From Rhodobacter sp. CZR27 (GTDB taxonomy: Bacteria; Pseudomonadota; Alphaproteobacteria; Rhodobacterales; Rhodobacteraceae), in NCBI RefSeq assembly GCF_002407205.1, contig NZ_CP023550.1, forward strand, positions 129,106 to 193,105: a stretch of DNA of 64,000 bases, written 5' to 3'. The notes under the pieces were generated by a model. It had not been told where the DNA came from. It saw only the letters and a program-made list of their open reading frames with translations, and searched no databases. Numbering within the stretch: the stretch's first letter is position 1; every line of letters begins with the position of its first letter. The position numbers and the translations under genes are program-made. Shown in pieces: positions 17,442 through 25,846 of the stretch.

Positions 17442-17884
17442 CCCGCGCCGCCGTGCTGGCGCTGTGGGCCCTGGCTGCCGCGGCCCAGGCGCAGGCGCAG
17501 GACGCGCCGCGCCTGACCGGCGCCGACGAGCCGATGGGAGACGTGCCCGCGCCGCCCGTCGCCGACTGGATCATCAACGACGTGCGGGTGGGGCGGAACT
17601 ATCCCGAGCAGCCGCCGGTCATCCCGCACGGCATCGAGGGCTATCAGCTCTCGGTCACGGCGAACCGCTGCCTTGAATGCCACCGCCGCGAATATTCCGG
17701 ACTGGTCGCGGCGCCGATGATCTCGATCACGCATTTCCAGGACCGCGAGGGCCAGATGCTCGCGGATGTCTCGCCGCGCCGCTACTTCTGCACCGCCTGC
17801 CACGTGCCGCAGTCGAACGCGCGGCCGCTGGTCGAGAACCGCTTCCGCGACATGCTGACCCTGATGCCGGTCGGAGAGGAGTGA
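17414..17884 (+). CDS. napB: Diheme cytochrome c subunit NapB
   Basis: 156 aa. A Sec signal ([20 protein letters not shown], cleavage near AQAQ-DAP) directs it to the periplasm. The two heme c motifs are CLECH and CTACH, and the distal His ligands probably lie in IPHGIEGYQ and [10 protein letters not shown], as in known NapB. It passes electrons from NapC to the NapA iron-sulfur cluster. The start overlaps napA by 28 bases in another frame; the longer upstream frame is only napA antiphase sequence. The stop overlaps the napC start (TGATG). Confidence 0.95.
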   Translation: MRRQDRTRLTRAAVLALWALAAAAQAQAQDAPRLTGADEPMGDVPAPPVADWIINDVRVGRNYPEQPPVIPHGIEGYQLSVTANRCLECHRREYSGLVAAPMISITHFQDREGQMLADVSPRRYFCTACHVPQSNARPLVENRFRDMLTLMPVGEE

Positions 17885-18579
17885 TGCGGCTGCCCGTTCC
17901 CCGGTTCCTCCGCCGCTTCTGGCAGATCGCGACCCGCCCGGCAGGCTTTCTCAGCGTGGGGTTCCTGACGCTCGGCGGCTTCGTGGGCGGGGTGCTGTTC
18001 TGGGGCGGGTTCAACACGGCGCTCGAGGCCACCAATACCGAGCCCTTCTGCACCTCCTGCCACGAGATGCAGACCAACGTCTTCGAGGAACTGACCCGCA
18101 CGGTGCATTACACCAATCGCTCGGGCGTGCGCGCGGGCTGCCCGGACTGCCATGTGCCGCATGAATGGACCGACAAGATCGCGCGCAAGATGCAGGCCTC
18201 GAAGGAGGTCTGGGGCCACCTGTTCGGCACGATCGACACGCGGCGCAAGTTCCTCGACCACCGCCTGCGGCTGGCCGAGCACGAATGGGCGCGGCTGAAG
18301 GCCAATGACTCGCTCGAATGCCGGAACTGCCATTCCGAGGTGGCGATGGATTTCACCCGCCAGACCGACAGGGCGGGGCAGATCCACACGCAATACCTGA
18401 TCCGGACCGAGGGCTATACCTGCATCGACTGCCACAAGGGCATCGCGCACGAATTGCCCGATATGCGCGGCGTCGATCCGGGCTGGCTCCCCCCGCCGGA
18501 GTTGCGCGATGCCTCGGGCTTCCAGACCGGCGCCCTTCCCGATCCCGCCGCGGTGCGGGACTACGTGCTGCGGAACTGA
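17884..18579 (+). CDS. napC: Tetraheme membrane-anchored quinol dehydrogenase NapC
   Basis: 231 aa of the NapC/NirT family. One N-terminal membrane anchor (about residues 18-42, [21 protein letters not shown]), then four CxxCH heme sites: CTSCH, CPDCH, CRNCH and CIDCH. It oxidises quinol in the inner membrane and reduces NapB. Last gene of the napKEFDABC operon; a short hairpin follows. No napGH genes are present, consistent with a NapC-dependent route. Confidence 0.96.
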   Translation: MRLPVPRFLRRFWQIATRPAGFLSVGFLTLGGFVGGVLFWGGFNTALEATNTEPFCTSCHEMQTNVFEELTRTVHYTNRSGVRAGCPDCHVPHEWTDKIARKMQASKEVWGHLFGTIDTRRKFLDHRLRLAEHEWARLKANDSLECRNCHSEVAMDFTRQTDRAGQIHTQYLIRTEGYTCIDCHKGIAHELPDMRGVDPGWLPPPELRDASGFQTGALPDPAAVRDYVLRN

Positions 18580-18603
18580 CCCCGCGCCGCCGGGCCCGCC
18601 TTC

Positions 18604-18621
18604 GGTGCCGCTTCCGGCACC
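18604..18621 (+). terminator. Short hairpin after napC
   Basis: GGTGCCG-CTTC-CGGCACC forms a 7-bp perfect stem with a tetraloop 25 bases after napC. No T-tract follows, so terminator function is only likely. Confidence 0.4.
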
Positions 18622-18763
18622 GCCGGAACGACAGGAGGGGCCCGCCGCGGGGAGGGTCGGGCAGCGGGCACCCCGGGCTCTTGCCGACCGGCCGGACGGC
18701 GAAGGGAAAGCCGAATGCCCCTGCCGGGGCCGCCTCCTGCCGGGGCCGCCTGTCGCGGGGGTC

Positions 18764-19000
18764 TCAGTGGCCGGTTCGGTAGCCGGCGGCCTCCAGCGCG
18801 ATCTGCCCGATCGAGAGGCGGCTGATGCCGATGTCGGCGAGGTCGCGGTCGGTCATCGCGGCAAGTTCGCCGAGGGTCTGCCGGTAGATCCGCCGCTGCG
18901 CCAGCGCCTCGGCCGAAAGGCCTGCGGCGTCGAGAAGACGGCGGAGGAAGGAGGGAAGACGGAAGCCGTCGCGTAGGGTGCTGTGGGTCAGGGTGGTCAT
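18764..19000 (-). CDS. DUF1127 small protein
   Basis: 78 aa. The C-terminal half carries the DUF1127 motif (TLGELAAMTDRDLADIGISRLSI), normally L..L..L.D..L.DIGI.R..I, with an extra N-terminal stretch. Small DUF1127 proteins are abundant in alphaproteobacteria, Arg-rich and often stress-induced; some influence RNA or phosphate metabolism. The ATG at 19000 has AAGGACA upstream; the longer frame has no such signal. Convergent with the nap operon and probably monocistronic. Confidence 0.85.
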   Translation of the reverse strand: MTTLTHSTLRDGFRLPSFLRRLLDAAGLSAEALAQRRIYRQTLGELAAMTDRDLADIGISRLSIGQIALEAAGYRTGH

Positions 19001-19339
19001 GGCACTGTCCTTGTCTGGTGTCCGGCCGCTGTCTCGGAGCAGCCGCGCGGATGTCTCCCGCTGCAATGCAGCAAATGGGGACTTTTGCAGGACCCGAAAC
19101 TCCCGGAGCGGGAACCCCGGCATTCGGTGGGCGCATGGCTCGTCCCGGGGCGTGCAGGGGAGACGCGGCGCCTCCCTGCGGCAGTCCGCGCCCCGGGTTG
19201 GAGAGCAGGCCGTCAGAACGGAAGCGCCCGCGGTGCCCTCGGACCCGCCTCCCTGCGGTGGGGCCCGTTCAGGGAAGGAAGCGCCAACCTGCGCGGGTTC
19301 CCTCGCATCAGGGCCCGCCCCCGGCAGGGCGCCCGGCCG
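19001..19339. other. Gene-free stretch upstream of the DUF1127 gene
   Basis: 339 GC-rich bases. It holds the presumed promoter of the DUF1127 gene on the minus strand and the 3' flank of the small gene at 19340. A weak inverted repeat GCAAA/TTTGC surrounds TGGGGAC near 19070. Nothing else was recognised. Confidence 0.4.
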
Positions 19340-19837
19340 TCACGCCGGATAGCCCGCCTTGCGGATCAGGGCCCAGATCGTGCGGTTCAGCGTGGCAAGC
19401 TCGGCGATGCAGCCGCGGATGTCGTCGACCGCCTTCGCATCGATGCGGCTCACCCGGCCCATGCGCAGCCCCGCCCTGCGGTCCGAGATCCGCATCTGGA
19501 TGGTGCGCGGATTGCCCCCCTCGGGATCGAAGGCATAGATGCAGTGGTTGTACTGGTTGCGCAGCCCGCCGAGCCGCGTGAGCCTGCCCACCGCCTCGAG
19601 GATGGCCTCGCGCTCTTCCGCGGCGCGACCCTCCATCTTGGCCAGCCGCTCGACCAGGTCGGCCCGCGCCCGCGTCGTGTTGAGCGTGAGGTAGATCACC
19701 AGCGCCGTGTCCTTCGTGGTCCCGGCAAGTCCCGCGATCAGATGGATCAGCAGGCTCTCGGTGTTGCTCCAGACGTAGTTCAGCCGCCCGAGCAGCAGCA
19801 GGACCTCGTCGAAATCCTCGCGGGCCGGGACGCTCAC
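19340..19837 (-). CDS. Conserved hypothetical protein coupled to a LuxR regulator
   Basis: 165 aa, soluble and mostly helical, with no known catalytic motif. Recognisable stretches are LLLGRLNYVWSNTESLLIHL near the N-terminus and LRNQYNHCIYAFDPEGGNPR in the middle, similar to a family of small proteins of unknown function with a conserved R-x-x-x-x-H-x-x-Y/F pattern. It starts at a GTG whose last bases form the stop codon of the LuxR gene (GTGA), so it should be made only when the regulator is translated. It may be a partner or effector of that regulator. Function unknown. Confidence 0.7.
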   Translation of the reverse strand: MSVPAREDFDEVLLLLGRLNYVWSNTESLLIHLIAGLAGTTKDTALVIYLTLNTTRARADLVERLAKMEGRAAEEREAILEAVGRLTRLGGLRNQYNHCIYAFDPEGGNPRTIQMRISDRRAGLRMGRVSRIDAKAVDDIRGCIAELATLNRTIWALIRKAGYPA

Positions 19838-20562
19838 AGCCCGGGCGCCGCCACGCGCGACAGATACCAGCGGGCCGCGGCGGTGCGGTTGCGCACGCCC
19901 ACCTTGGTGATGATCCGGTGGATATGCAGCTTCACCGTATGCTCCGAAAGCCCCAGGCGGTGGGCGATGACCTTGTTCTGTCCTCCCCTGGCCACCAGTT
20001 CGAGCACCTCGGTCTCGCGCGGGGTGAGGCCCGCCTCGCAGAGCGCCGGGGTCGGAACGACGGCCGCGGGGGCCGGGGGCGCCGCCTCGGCGCGCCGGGC
20101 CAGAAGCTCGCAGGGCACGAAGAAGTCGCCCCAGAGCGTCAGGCGGAACATCGAGGCCCAGACCCCGATCGGCGCGTTCATCGGCAGAAGCCGCACCTCC
20201 TGCAGCGGGCCGCCCTCCTGCCGCTGCCGCAGCACCTCGCGCGCGAGGGCGGGATTGCGGTAGGCCAGCACCCATGAGATCGGTCCCTCGGGCTGGCGGG
20301 CCTCGCCCAGGCGCCGGGCGAGCTCGTCGAAGTGGCTCTCCTCGACCACCACCAGCCGCAGCGCCCCCTCGCGGGCAAGCCGGGCCGGATCGGCCGAGGC
20401 GAGATCCTCGTGGCGGCGGACATCCAGGTCGTCGGATTCCGAGGCAGCCACCCGCAGGATCCAGTCGTTGAAGATCAGCGGGCTTCCCACGAAGAGCACG
20501 ACGGCCGATTTGCGGCAGGTCGCGGAGTCGCAAAGGCTTTTCTCAAAGAGATCGTCACGCAT
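19834..20562 (-). CDS. LuxR-family transcriptional regulator
   Basis: 242 aa. The C-terminal HTH (about residues 178-238) is canonical: LTPRETEVLELVARGGQNKVIAHRLGLSEHTVKLHIHRI. The N-terminal 130 residues resemble a degenerate receiver domain (VVLFVGSPLIFNDWILRVA, then VVVEESHFDEL in place of the phospho-Asp loop). This architecture resembles CsgD-like biofilm regulators, although no close family match is claimed. It is transcribed divergently from the type I secretion operon that starts at 21266, which makes that operon a natural target. The preceding intergenic region is AT-rich. Confidence 0.85.
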   Translation of the reverse strand: MRDDLFEKSLCDSATCRKSAVVLFVGSPLIFNDWILRVAASESDDLDVRRHEDLASADPARLAREGALRLVVVEESHFDELARRLGEARQPEGPISWVLAYRNPALAREVLRQRQEGGPLQEVRLLPMNAPIGVWASMFRLTLWGDFFVPCELLARRAEAAPPAPAAVVPTPALCEAGLTPRETEVLELVARGGQNKVIAHRLGLSEHTVKLHIHRIITKVGVRNRTAAARWYLSRVAAPGL

Positions 20563-21265
20563 CCCACTTCTCCGGGCAACATGAACTGAAAACAGTCGAA
20601 AAGCTTCAAAATTGGTCGATAATTCTATTTATCTATCCCACTCCATCGATTCCGGAAACCGATCAAAGGATTGATGCACTGATCGATTGGAGGAGCCCGC
20701 GCCGGCTGCCCCTCGCCATGCTATTGAGAACTTTGTCTCTTCCGCGGACCGGGATGCGGCCGGTTTCCGGAAAGCCGCGCGCCCTCCCCGCCCGTTCGAT
20801 CTAGTCCGGGGCGGATTCGGGCGGGACCCCGGGGCGGAGGAGCCGGGAAGGACGCCACGAAAGACCCTGCGGAACAGTCGGTTGGCCCCCGGCCCCGGAT
20901 CGCTCGTTCGGGTGACTGGTGCCTCTGCCTGCCTGGTGCGAGCCTTTCCCGGACCGGTTTTCCGGTCGGAAACGATCCATTGCCGAAAACGCATTGAGCA
21001 GGGCCGCTGGCCTTGGCCCTTGCGCGCCTTGGGGCGCGCGCCCCGGCGGCTTTTGCCGCCCGCCAAGGTCCGCCGTCCCAGAAAGGAGGCCGCCACCAGG
21101 GCAGCGAAGGACGCAGGCCGTGCCGGAACGGGCGCTTCCGCGTCGCGGGATCCGGGACCGGGCACGGTTTCCACCATCCTCAACCGCAACCCATTTCGTC
21201 GCGTACGGGCTTTTCCGTCTTGGAAATGACTGACGGACCTGCGGCGCGACCGGAGAGATAGTGTC
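20563..21265. promoter_or_regulatory. Long divergent promoter region, LuxR gene and T1SS operon
   Basis: 703 bases with no credible gene. The part next to the LuxR gene (20580-20690) is unusually AT-rich for this genome and contains an inverted repeat CGATCA (20660-20665) / TGATCG (20680-20685), a candidate regulator site. The remainder is GC-rich. A GGAGAG precedes the first gene of the operon. Confidence 0.45.
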
Positions 21266-23471
21266 ATGTCCGACAGAAGATCATATTCGCCGTCCAACCA
21301 GGTCATGTTCGACGACATCACGGTCGAAGAACTGAACGCCGATGTCGATGCCGAGATCGGCGTCCATGAGGCCGACATCGACCTGCAGCAGCAGGACCAG
21401 CAGCAGTCGACCGATGTGGCCAACGAACAGGGCCAGGGCCAGGACCAGGGGCAAGGCCAGGATCAGGGCCAGGGTCAGGACCAGGGACAAGGCCAGGACC
21501 AGGGCCAGGGTCAGGACCAGGGGCAAGGCCAGAGCCAGGGCCAGGGCCAGAGCGTCGACAACGCCAACGCCAACGGCGGTGACGACAGCAACGACAATTC
21601 CAACCAGGTGAACATCGACTTCGGCGGCGGCGAATGGATCCCGCGCGACGACGACCTGGTCGACATCGACATGGGTGACGACGCCGAGGTGGGCGACATC
21701 TTCGCGGCCGGCGGCGACCTCAGCTACGATGCGGGCAATGTTTACGGCGCGGGCGACGACCTCGACCTCGAGGGCGTGCTCGGCGGCTCGGACTTCGGCT
21801 CGGGCAACGATGCGGCCGTCGTGACCGGCCAGTATGGCAGCCTTTCGGATTCCGACATGCTCTGGAACCCGACGGTGAGCAACGACGGCACCTTCAACCA
21901 GTATGGCAACGCCACCGGCGGGACCGCCAGTGCCGCCGAGGGGATCAGCGCGGGCGCGAACGGCGCCGAGGGCGGATCGGAAGCCACGAGCATCGGCGGC
22001 ATGGCCCATGGCGGCATGGCGCAGGGCGGCGAGGCCGGGGCCTGGGGCGGCACCTCGGGCGATGGCGGCGACGGTGACGGCGACGGCGGCAACGGCGGCG
22101 ATGCCGAGGCCGATGGCGGCTTCGGGCTCGGCCTCGGGCTCGGCAGCGCCACGACCGACAGCGACGTCGACGGCGGCGATGGCGGCGAGGCGGATGCCGA
22201 CAGCAGCGCCGAGGGTTCGGCCGACAGCGACCAGGATGGCGACAGCGACGGCGGCGACGGCGGCAACGGCACGTCGCTGGGCGTGGGCCTCGGCGTGGGT
22301 CTCGCGGGCTCCGCGACCGGGCCGCAGGGCGCGGCCGGCGGTGATGCGGGTTCGCTCGGCGCGGGCCTCGGCCTCGGGCTTTCGGACGCGGATGCCGATG
22401 GCGATGGCGGCGATGGCGGCGACTCGGCGGCGACCGGCACGGGAACCGGGAGCGGCGAGGGCGACAGCGGCGATGCGGATGCCGATGGCGGTGACGGCGG
22501 CGATGCCGGCGCGCTCGCGCGGGCCTCGGCGCGGGCCTGGGCCTCTTCCGACGCGGACAGCACGGCGACGGGCGGCGGCGCCGGGGCCGGCGCGGGCGCG
22601 ATCGGCCTGCTGAGCGGCGCCCTGGCGGCGGCCATGGGCGGCGATGCCGGAAGCGGCGCCACCTCCGGGGACGGCATCGGCACCGGAACGGGGACCGGCA
22701 CCGGAACGGCGGGCGCCGGCTATGGCGGCGACGCCGGAGCGGACTCGGGCGACGGTATCGGGACGGGCACCGGGACGGGCGACGCGGCCTCCGAGGGCGG
22801 CGCCGGCGGGGCCGGCACCGGAACCGCGGACTCGGCCGGTTCGGGCTCGGGTGCCGGCACGGGCGGCGACGCCACCGGCGGCGCGGGCACCAACACGGCC
22901 GGATCGAGCGCCGCCTCGGATGGCGCCGGCACGGGCGACGCGGCCTCCGAGGGCGGTCTGGGCGGCCTGTCCCAGATCTTCGCGGAAGCCGATCTCGACG
23001 GCTCGGCCGACAGCATGGCCGAGGCGATCTCGGGCTATGGCGGCAACGCCACCTCCGACGACGACGCCACCAACAGCTCGAGCGGCGCGGGCTCGTCCGC
23101 GGCCTCGATCGGCGGGACCGGCGACGGCGGCATGGGCTTCCGGGACGGGCGGCGCCTCGGGGGCGGCCACCGGCGGCGCGGCCGCGGGCGGTGCTGCGAC
23201 CCTCGGCGACGTGCTGGGCGGCAACGGCGGCTCCGCGATGAACGGCGACGGCGGCGCCGGCGGCAATGCCGGCAGCTGGGGCACGGGCAACGGCGACGAC
23301 GGCTATGTCACGGGCGAGTCCCTCGCCTCGGCGGCGGCCGCGATCGATGTCACGGCCTTCAACCAGTCGATCGTGATGGGGGCCAACATCCTCGGCAACA
23401 CCGTCGACATGACGGTGGTGGGCGGCTCGCTCTCCTCCACCACCTCGGTGGGCGACGACGACCTGAGCTGA
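21266..23471 (+). CDS. Low-complexity Gly/Asp/Gln-rich T1SS substrate, frameshifted
   Basis: Intended product about 735 aa. The N-terminus (about residues 1-50) is acidic and helical, then come seven QGQGQ(D/S) hexapeptides, a short acidic segment and about 450 residues of GDGGDGG, GTGTGT and GLGLGLG repeats. The reading frame shifts by one extra base near 23134-23136 (ATGGGC). Downstream, the other frame continues sensibly (ASGTGGASGAATGGAAAGG...) to a C-terminus VTAFNQSIVMGANILGNTVD...SVGDDDLS and a stop at 23471. Without correction the frame runs on as an Arg-rich nonsense stretch fused to the next gene. First gene of a type I secretion operon, with a GGAGAG ribosome site. Likely a secreted, calcium-rich or fibrous surface protein; function unknown. 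Confidence 0.7.
21428..21553 (+). repeat. Seven tandem 18-bp units coding QGQGQ(D/S)
   Basis: Five units code QGQGQD and two code QGQGQS. Synonymous differences among units show this is an established rather than brand-new repeat. Such slippage-prone DNA can change length between strains. Confidence 0.9.
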
Positions 23472-23483
23472 CGGACCCCTTCC

Positions 23484-23509
23484 GCGGGGCCGGCCGACGC
23501 CGGCCCCGC
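23484..23509 (+). terminator. 11-bp GC hairpin after the low-complexity gene
   Basis: GCGGGGCCGGC / GCCGGCCCCGC with a CGAC loop, 13 bases after the stop codon. A second stem (23547-23556 with 23583-23592, GGCGGTTGCC/GGCAACCGCC) follows. They may attenuate transcription between two secretion genes rather than end it. Confidence 0.5.
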
Positions 23510-23722
23510 GCCTGCAACCGGGGCGGGACGATCCCGGCCAGGCGTCGGCGGTTGCCCCGCGCTCCGCAAGCCCGGGGCGCAAGGCAACCGCCGGCTTTCC
23601 CTCCGCGCAGGACCGGGACCGGCACCCCTGCCCCCGCTCCTGCCCATCGCGCGGCAGTGCCCGCGCCCCCACCACCGGGGCCACCCTCCCGGCTGGCCCC
23701 CCGGACCGAGAAGGCAGGTTCC

Positions 23723-25819
23723 ATGTCCCTTGATCCCTCGACGGAGGCCATCTCCCGCTTCATCGGATCCTTCCATCTCGAGCTCGAGGCCGAACGGATG
23801 CGCTCGGACTACGAGGCGTTCCGCGCCGCCGGGAAGCTGGCCGAGGAAGCCCCGCAGGAGCCGGTGCCCTTTCCGGCCCTTTCCGCGCCCCATGAGCTTC
23901 AGGACTTTGCCCCGGGGCTGAAATACGCGCCCGCCGTCCCCGCCGCCGCGCCCGAGCCGGTCGAGCCGGCCGAGACCCCGCCCGCCCCCGTCGAGCCGAT
24001 CGCGCCGGACCTGCTGCTTCCGCTGCGCGAGGCGGCGCTTCCCGCGGTGCAGGGATCGGGCGGCGAGGTGGCGGAGGGGCTTCCCGCCCTCGTGCCGCCG
24101 CCGCCCAACACGATCCTGACGGTGACGGTCCAGGTGGCGGACCTGTCCGACAACGACCTTCTGGATTTCGGCACGCCCGATGTCTTCCTGCCGGTCGGGC
24201 TGCAGATGGCCACCCTCGAGGCGCTCGCCGGGGCGGCCGCGGCGCTCGGCGCCGATGTGGACGCGGGCCTGCCCGCCCATGCCGTCCCCATGCTGGCCGA
24301 TGCCGGGGCCATGGCCGCCCGGATGATCGCCACGGGCGAGGCGCCGGCCGCCCCGGGGGTGACGGAGGTGACGCTGCACGGGGCCGAGGCCCTGGGCATC
24401 CATGTGGTGGGCGCGCCGGCCGGGGTCCTGCCCGATTTCCTCGACCTGCTGCCCGAGGCGCTGCGCCCCGAGGAGGAGGGGGAGGAGACCGCCCCCGCCG
24501 GAGAGGACGGCCCGGGCGGCGGCACGGCCACGGCCGGCAGCGCCAGCGGACCCGCGGGCATCCAGACCGGCCACGGCGGCCGGGATGGCGGCGGGAACGG
24601 CGGCGGGGGGGCGGAGGATCCGGCCTCCGATCCGCGGCTCGATCCGGGGGCTCCCTCCGCCGGGCCCTTCTCCGACATGGAGGTCGAGCCCGGCCATGCG
24701 GTCGAGACCGGCGCCAACCTCGCGGTCAACGAGACGCTCATCACGCTGCGCTGGGTCGATGCGCCGGTGATCGCGGTAGGGGGCACGGTGGTGGAACTCG
24801 CCGCGATCAGCCAGACCAACGTCATGGTCTCCTCGGCCCTGCCGGGCACCGCCCCCTCGGGGCAGGCGATCAACGCGGCCGCGATCGAGCAGTTCTCCTC
24901 GGGCGGGGCCGGGACCGCGGCCACCGGCTCCGGCGCGCCCGAGGACTGGCGGATCGTGACCATTGACGGCGACCTGACCGCGATGAACTGGGTCCAGCAG
25001 TATGTCTTCCTCGGCGACATGGACCGGGCCGAGGTGATCTTCACCGGCTCCTCCACCTGGATGGGGCTCGGGGGCAACATCGTCTCGAACCAGGCCGCGA
25101 TCGTCGAACTCGGCTTCCACTACGACCTGATCGTGGTCGAGGGGGACATGCTGAGCCTGACCTCGATCAGCCAGACCAACGTCCTGCTCGACAGCGACGT
25201 GGTGACCGGCGCCCCCGCAGGCACGGTGACGGCGCAGGACAACCTGCAACTCAACAGCGCCCGGATCACCCAGTCGGGCATCGACACGGTGACCGAGATG
25301 ACCGCGGGCATCCGCGACACGCTCGAGGCGATGGCCGCCGGGGGCGGACCCGGCGCGGCGATCCTCGACGATCCGGCCTTCGCGGGCCTCGACGGGCTCG
25401 ACGTCCTGTATGTGCGGGGCAATTTCACCAAGCTCAACGTCATCGAGCAGGTCAATGTGCTGGGGGATTCCGACCAGCTCCATCTCGCCTGCGAGGGGCT
25501 GGCGGCGGCGGGCGGCCAGATCGGCATCGTCACCGGCTCGAATGCGCAGGCCAACCTTGCCCATGTGTTCGACGACGGGCTCGACAGCACGGTGATGGCG
25601 GCGGGCGGCGGCTACAGCGACGCGCTGATCCACCAGGCCGGGCTGATCGACCTCGACGCGCCGCCCGGCGGCGTGGCCCTGGCCCCGGTGGTGAGCGAGG
25701 CGGTGGCCTTCCTGGCCGAGGGCATGATCGACCCCCTCCCCGACCTCGAGATCGCCCCCGTCCCGGGCCTGCCGGACCTGCCCGGCAGCCTCGACGTGAT
25801 GCAGACGGCGCTCGCCTGA
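23723..25819 (+). CDS. Type I secretion protein with I-x-Q-x-N-V repeats
   Basis: 698 aa. The N-terminal 110 residues are charged (FIGSFHLELEAERMRSDYEAF), followed by a Pro/Ala/Glu linker, a middle region with a Gly-rich spacer (about residues 260-310), and a C-terminal half of beta-like repeats. These repeats carry ISQTNVMVSS, ISQTNVLLDSD and IEQVNVLGDSD, with related NQAAIVEL segments. Proteins of this kind recur directly upstream of type I secretion ABC transporters in alphaproteobacteria. There is no Sec signal. AGGCAGG six bases before the ATG supports the start. It shares frame with the broken upstream gene by chance, so a naive reading gives a false 1517-aa fusion. Molecular role unknown. 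Confidence 0.75.
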   Translation: MSLDPSTEAISRFIGSFHLELEAERMRSDYEAFRAAGKLAEEAPQEPVPFPALSAPHELQDFAPGLKYAPAVPAAAPEPVEPAETPPAPVEPIAPDLLLPLREAALPAVQGSGGEVAEGLPALVPPPPNTILTVTVQVADLSDNDLLDFGTPDVFLPVGLQMATLEALAGAAAALGADVDAGLPAHAVPMLADAGAMAARMIATGEAPAAPGVTEVTLHGAEALGIHVVGAPAGVLPDFLDLLPEALRPEEEGEETAPAGEDGPGGGTATAGSASGPAGIQTGHGGRDGGGNGGGGAEDPASDPRLDPGAPSAGPFSDMEVEPGHAVETGANLAVNETLITLRWVDAPVIAVGGTVVELAAISQTNVMVSSALPGTAPSGQAINAAAIEQFSSGGAGTAATGSGAPEDWRIVTIDGDLTAMNWVQQYVFLGDMDRAEVIFTGSSTWMGLGGNIVSNQAAIVELGFHYDLIVVEGDMLSLTSISQTNVLLDSDVVTGAPAGTVTAQDNLQLNSARITQSGIDTVTEMTAGIRDTLEAMAAGGGPGAAILDDPAFAGLDGLDVLYVRGNFTKLNVIEQVNVLGDSDQLHLACEGLAAAGGQIGIVTGSNAQANLAHVFDDGLDSTVMAAGGGYSDALIHQAGLIDLDAPPGGVALAPVVSEAVAFLAEGMIDPLPDLEIAPVPGLPDLPGSLDVMQTALA

Positions 25820-25846
25820 GCGCGGGCCGACAGCGGAGACACCGAC

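Noticed and set aside
20687..21229. 180-codon ORF in the region upstream of the secretion operon
   Set aside because: Arg/Pro-rich composition with no recognisable domain, in a divergent promoter region; no support beyond being open.
21266..25819. A single 1517-aa protein across two secretion genes
   Set aside because: It arises from a one-base frameshift near 23135 followed by an Arg-rich nonsense stretch; the second half begins at its own ATG with a ribosome site at 23723 and the first half ends at 23471 in another frame.
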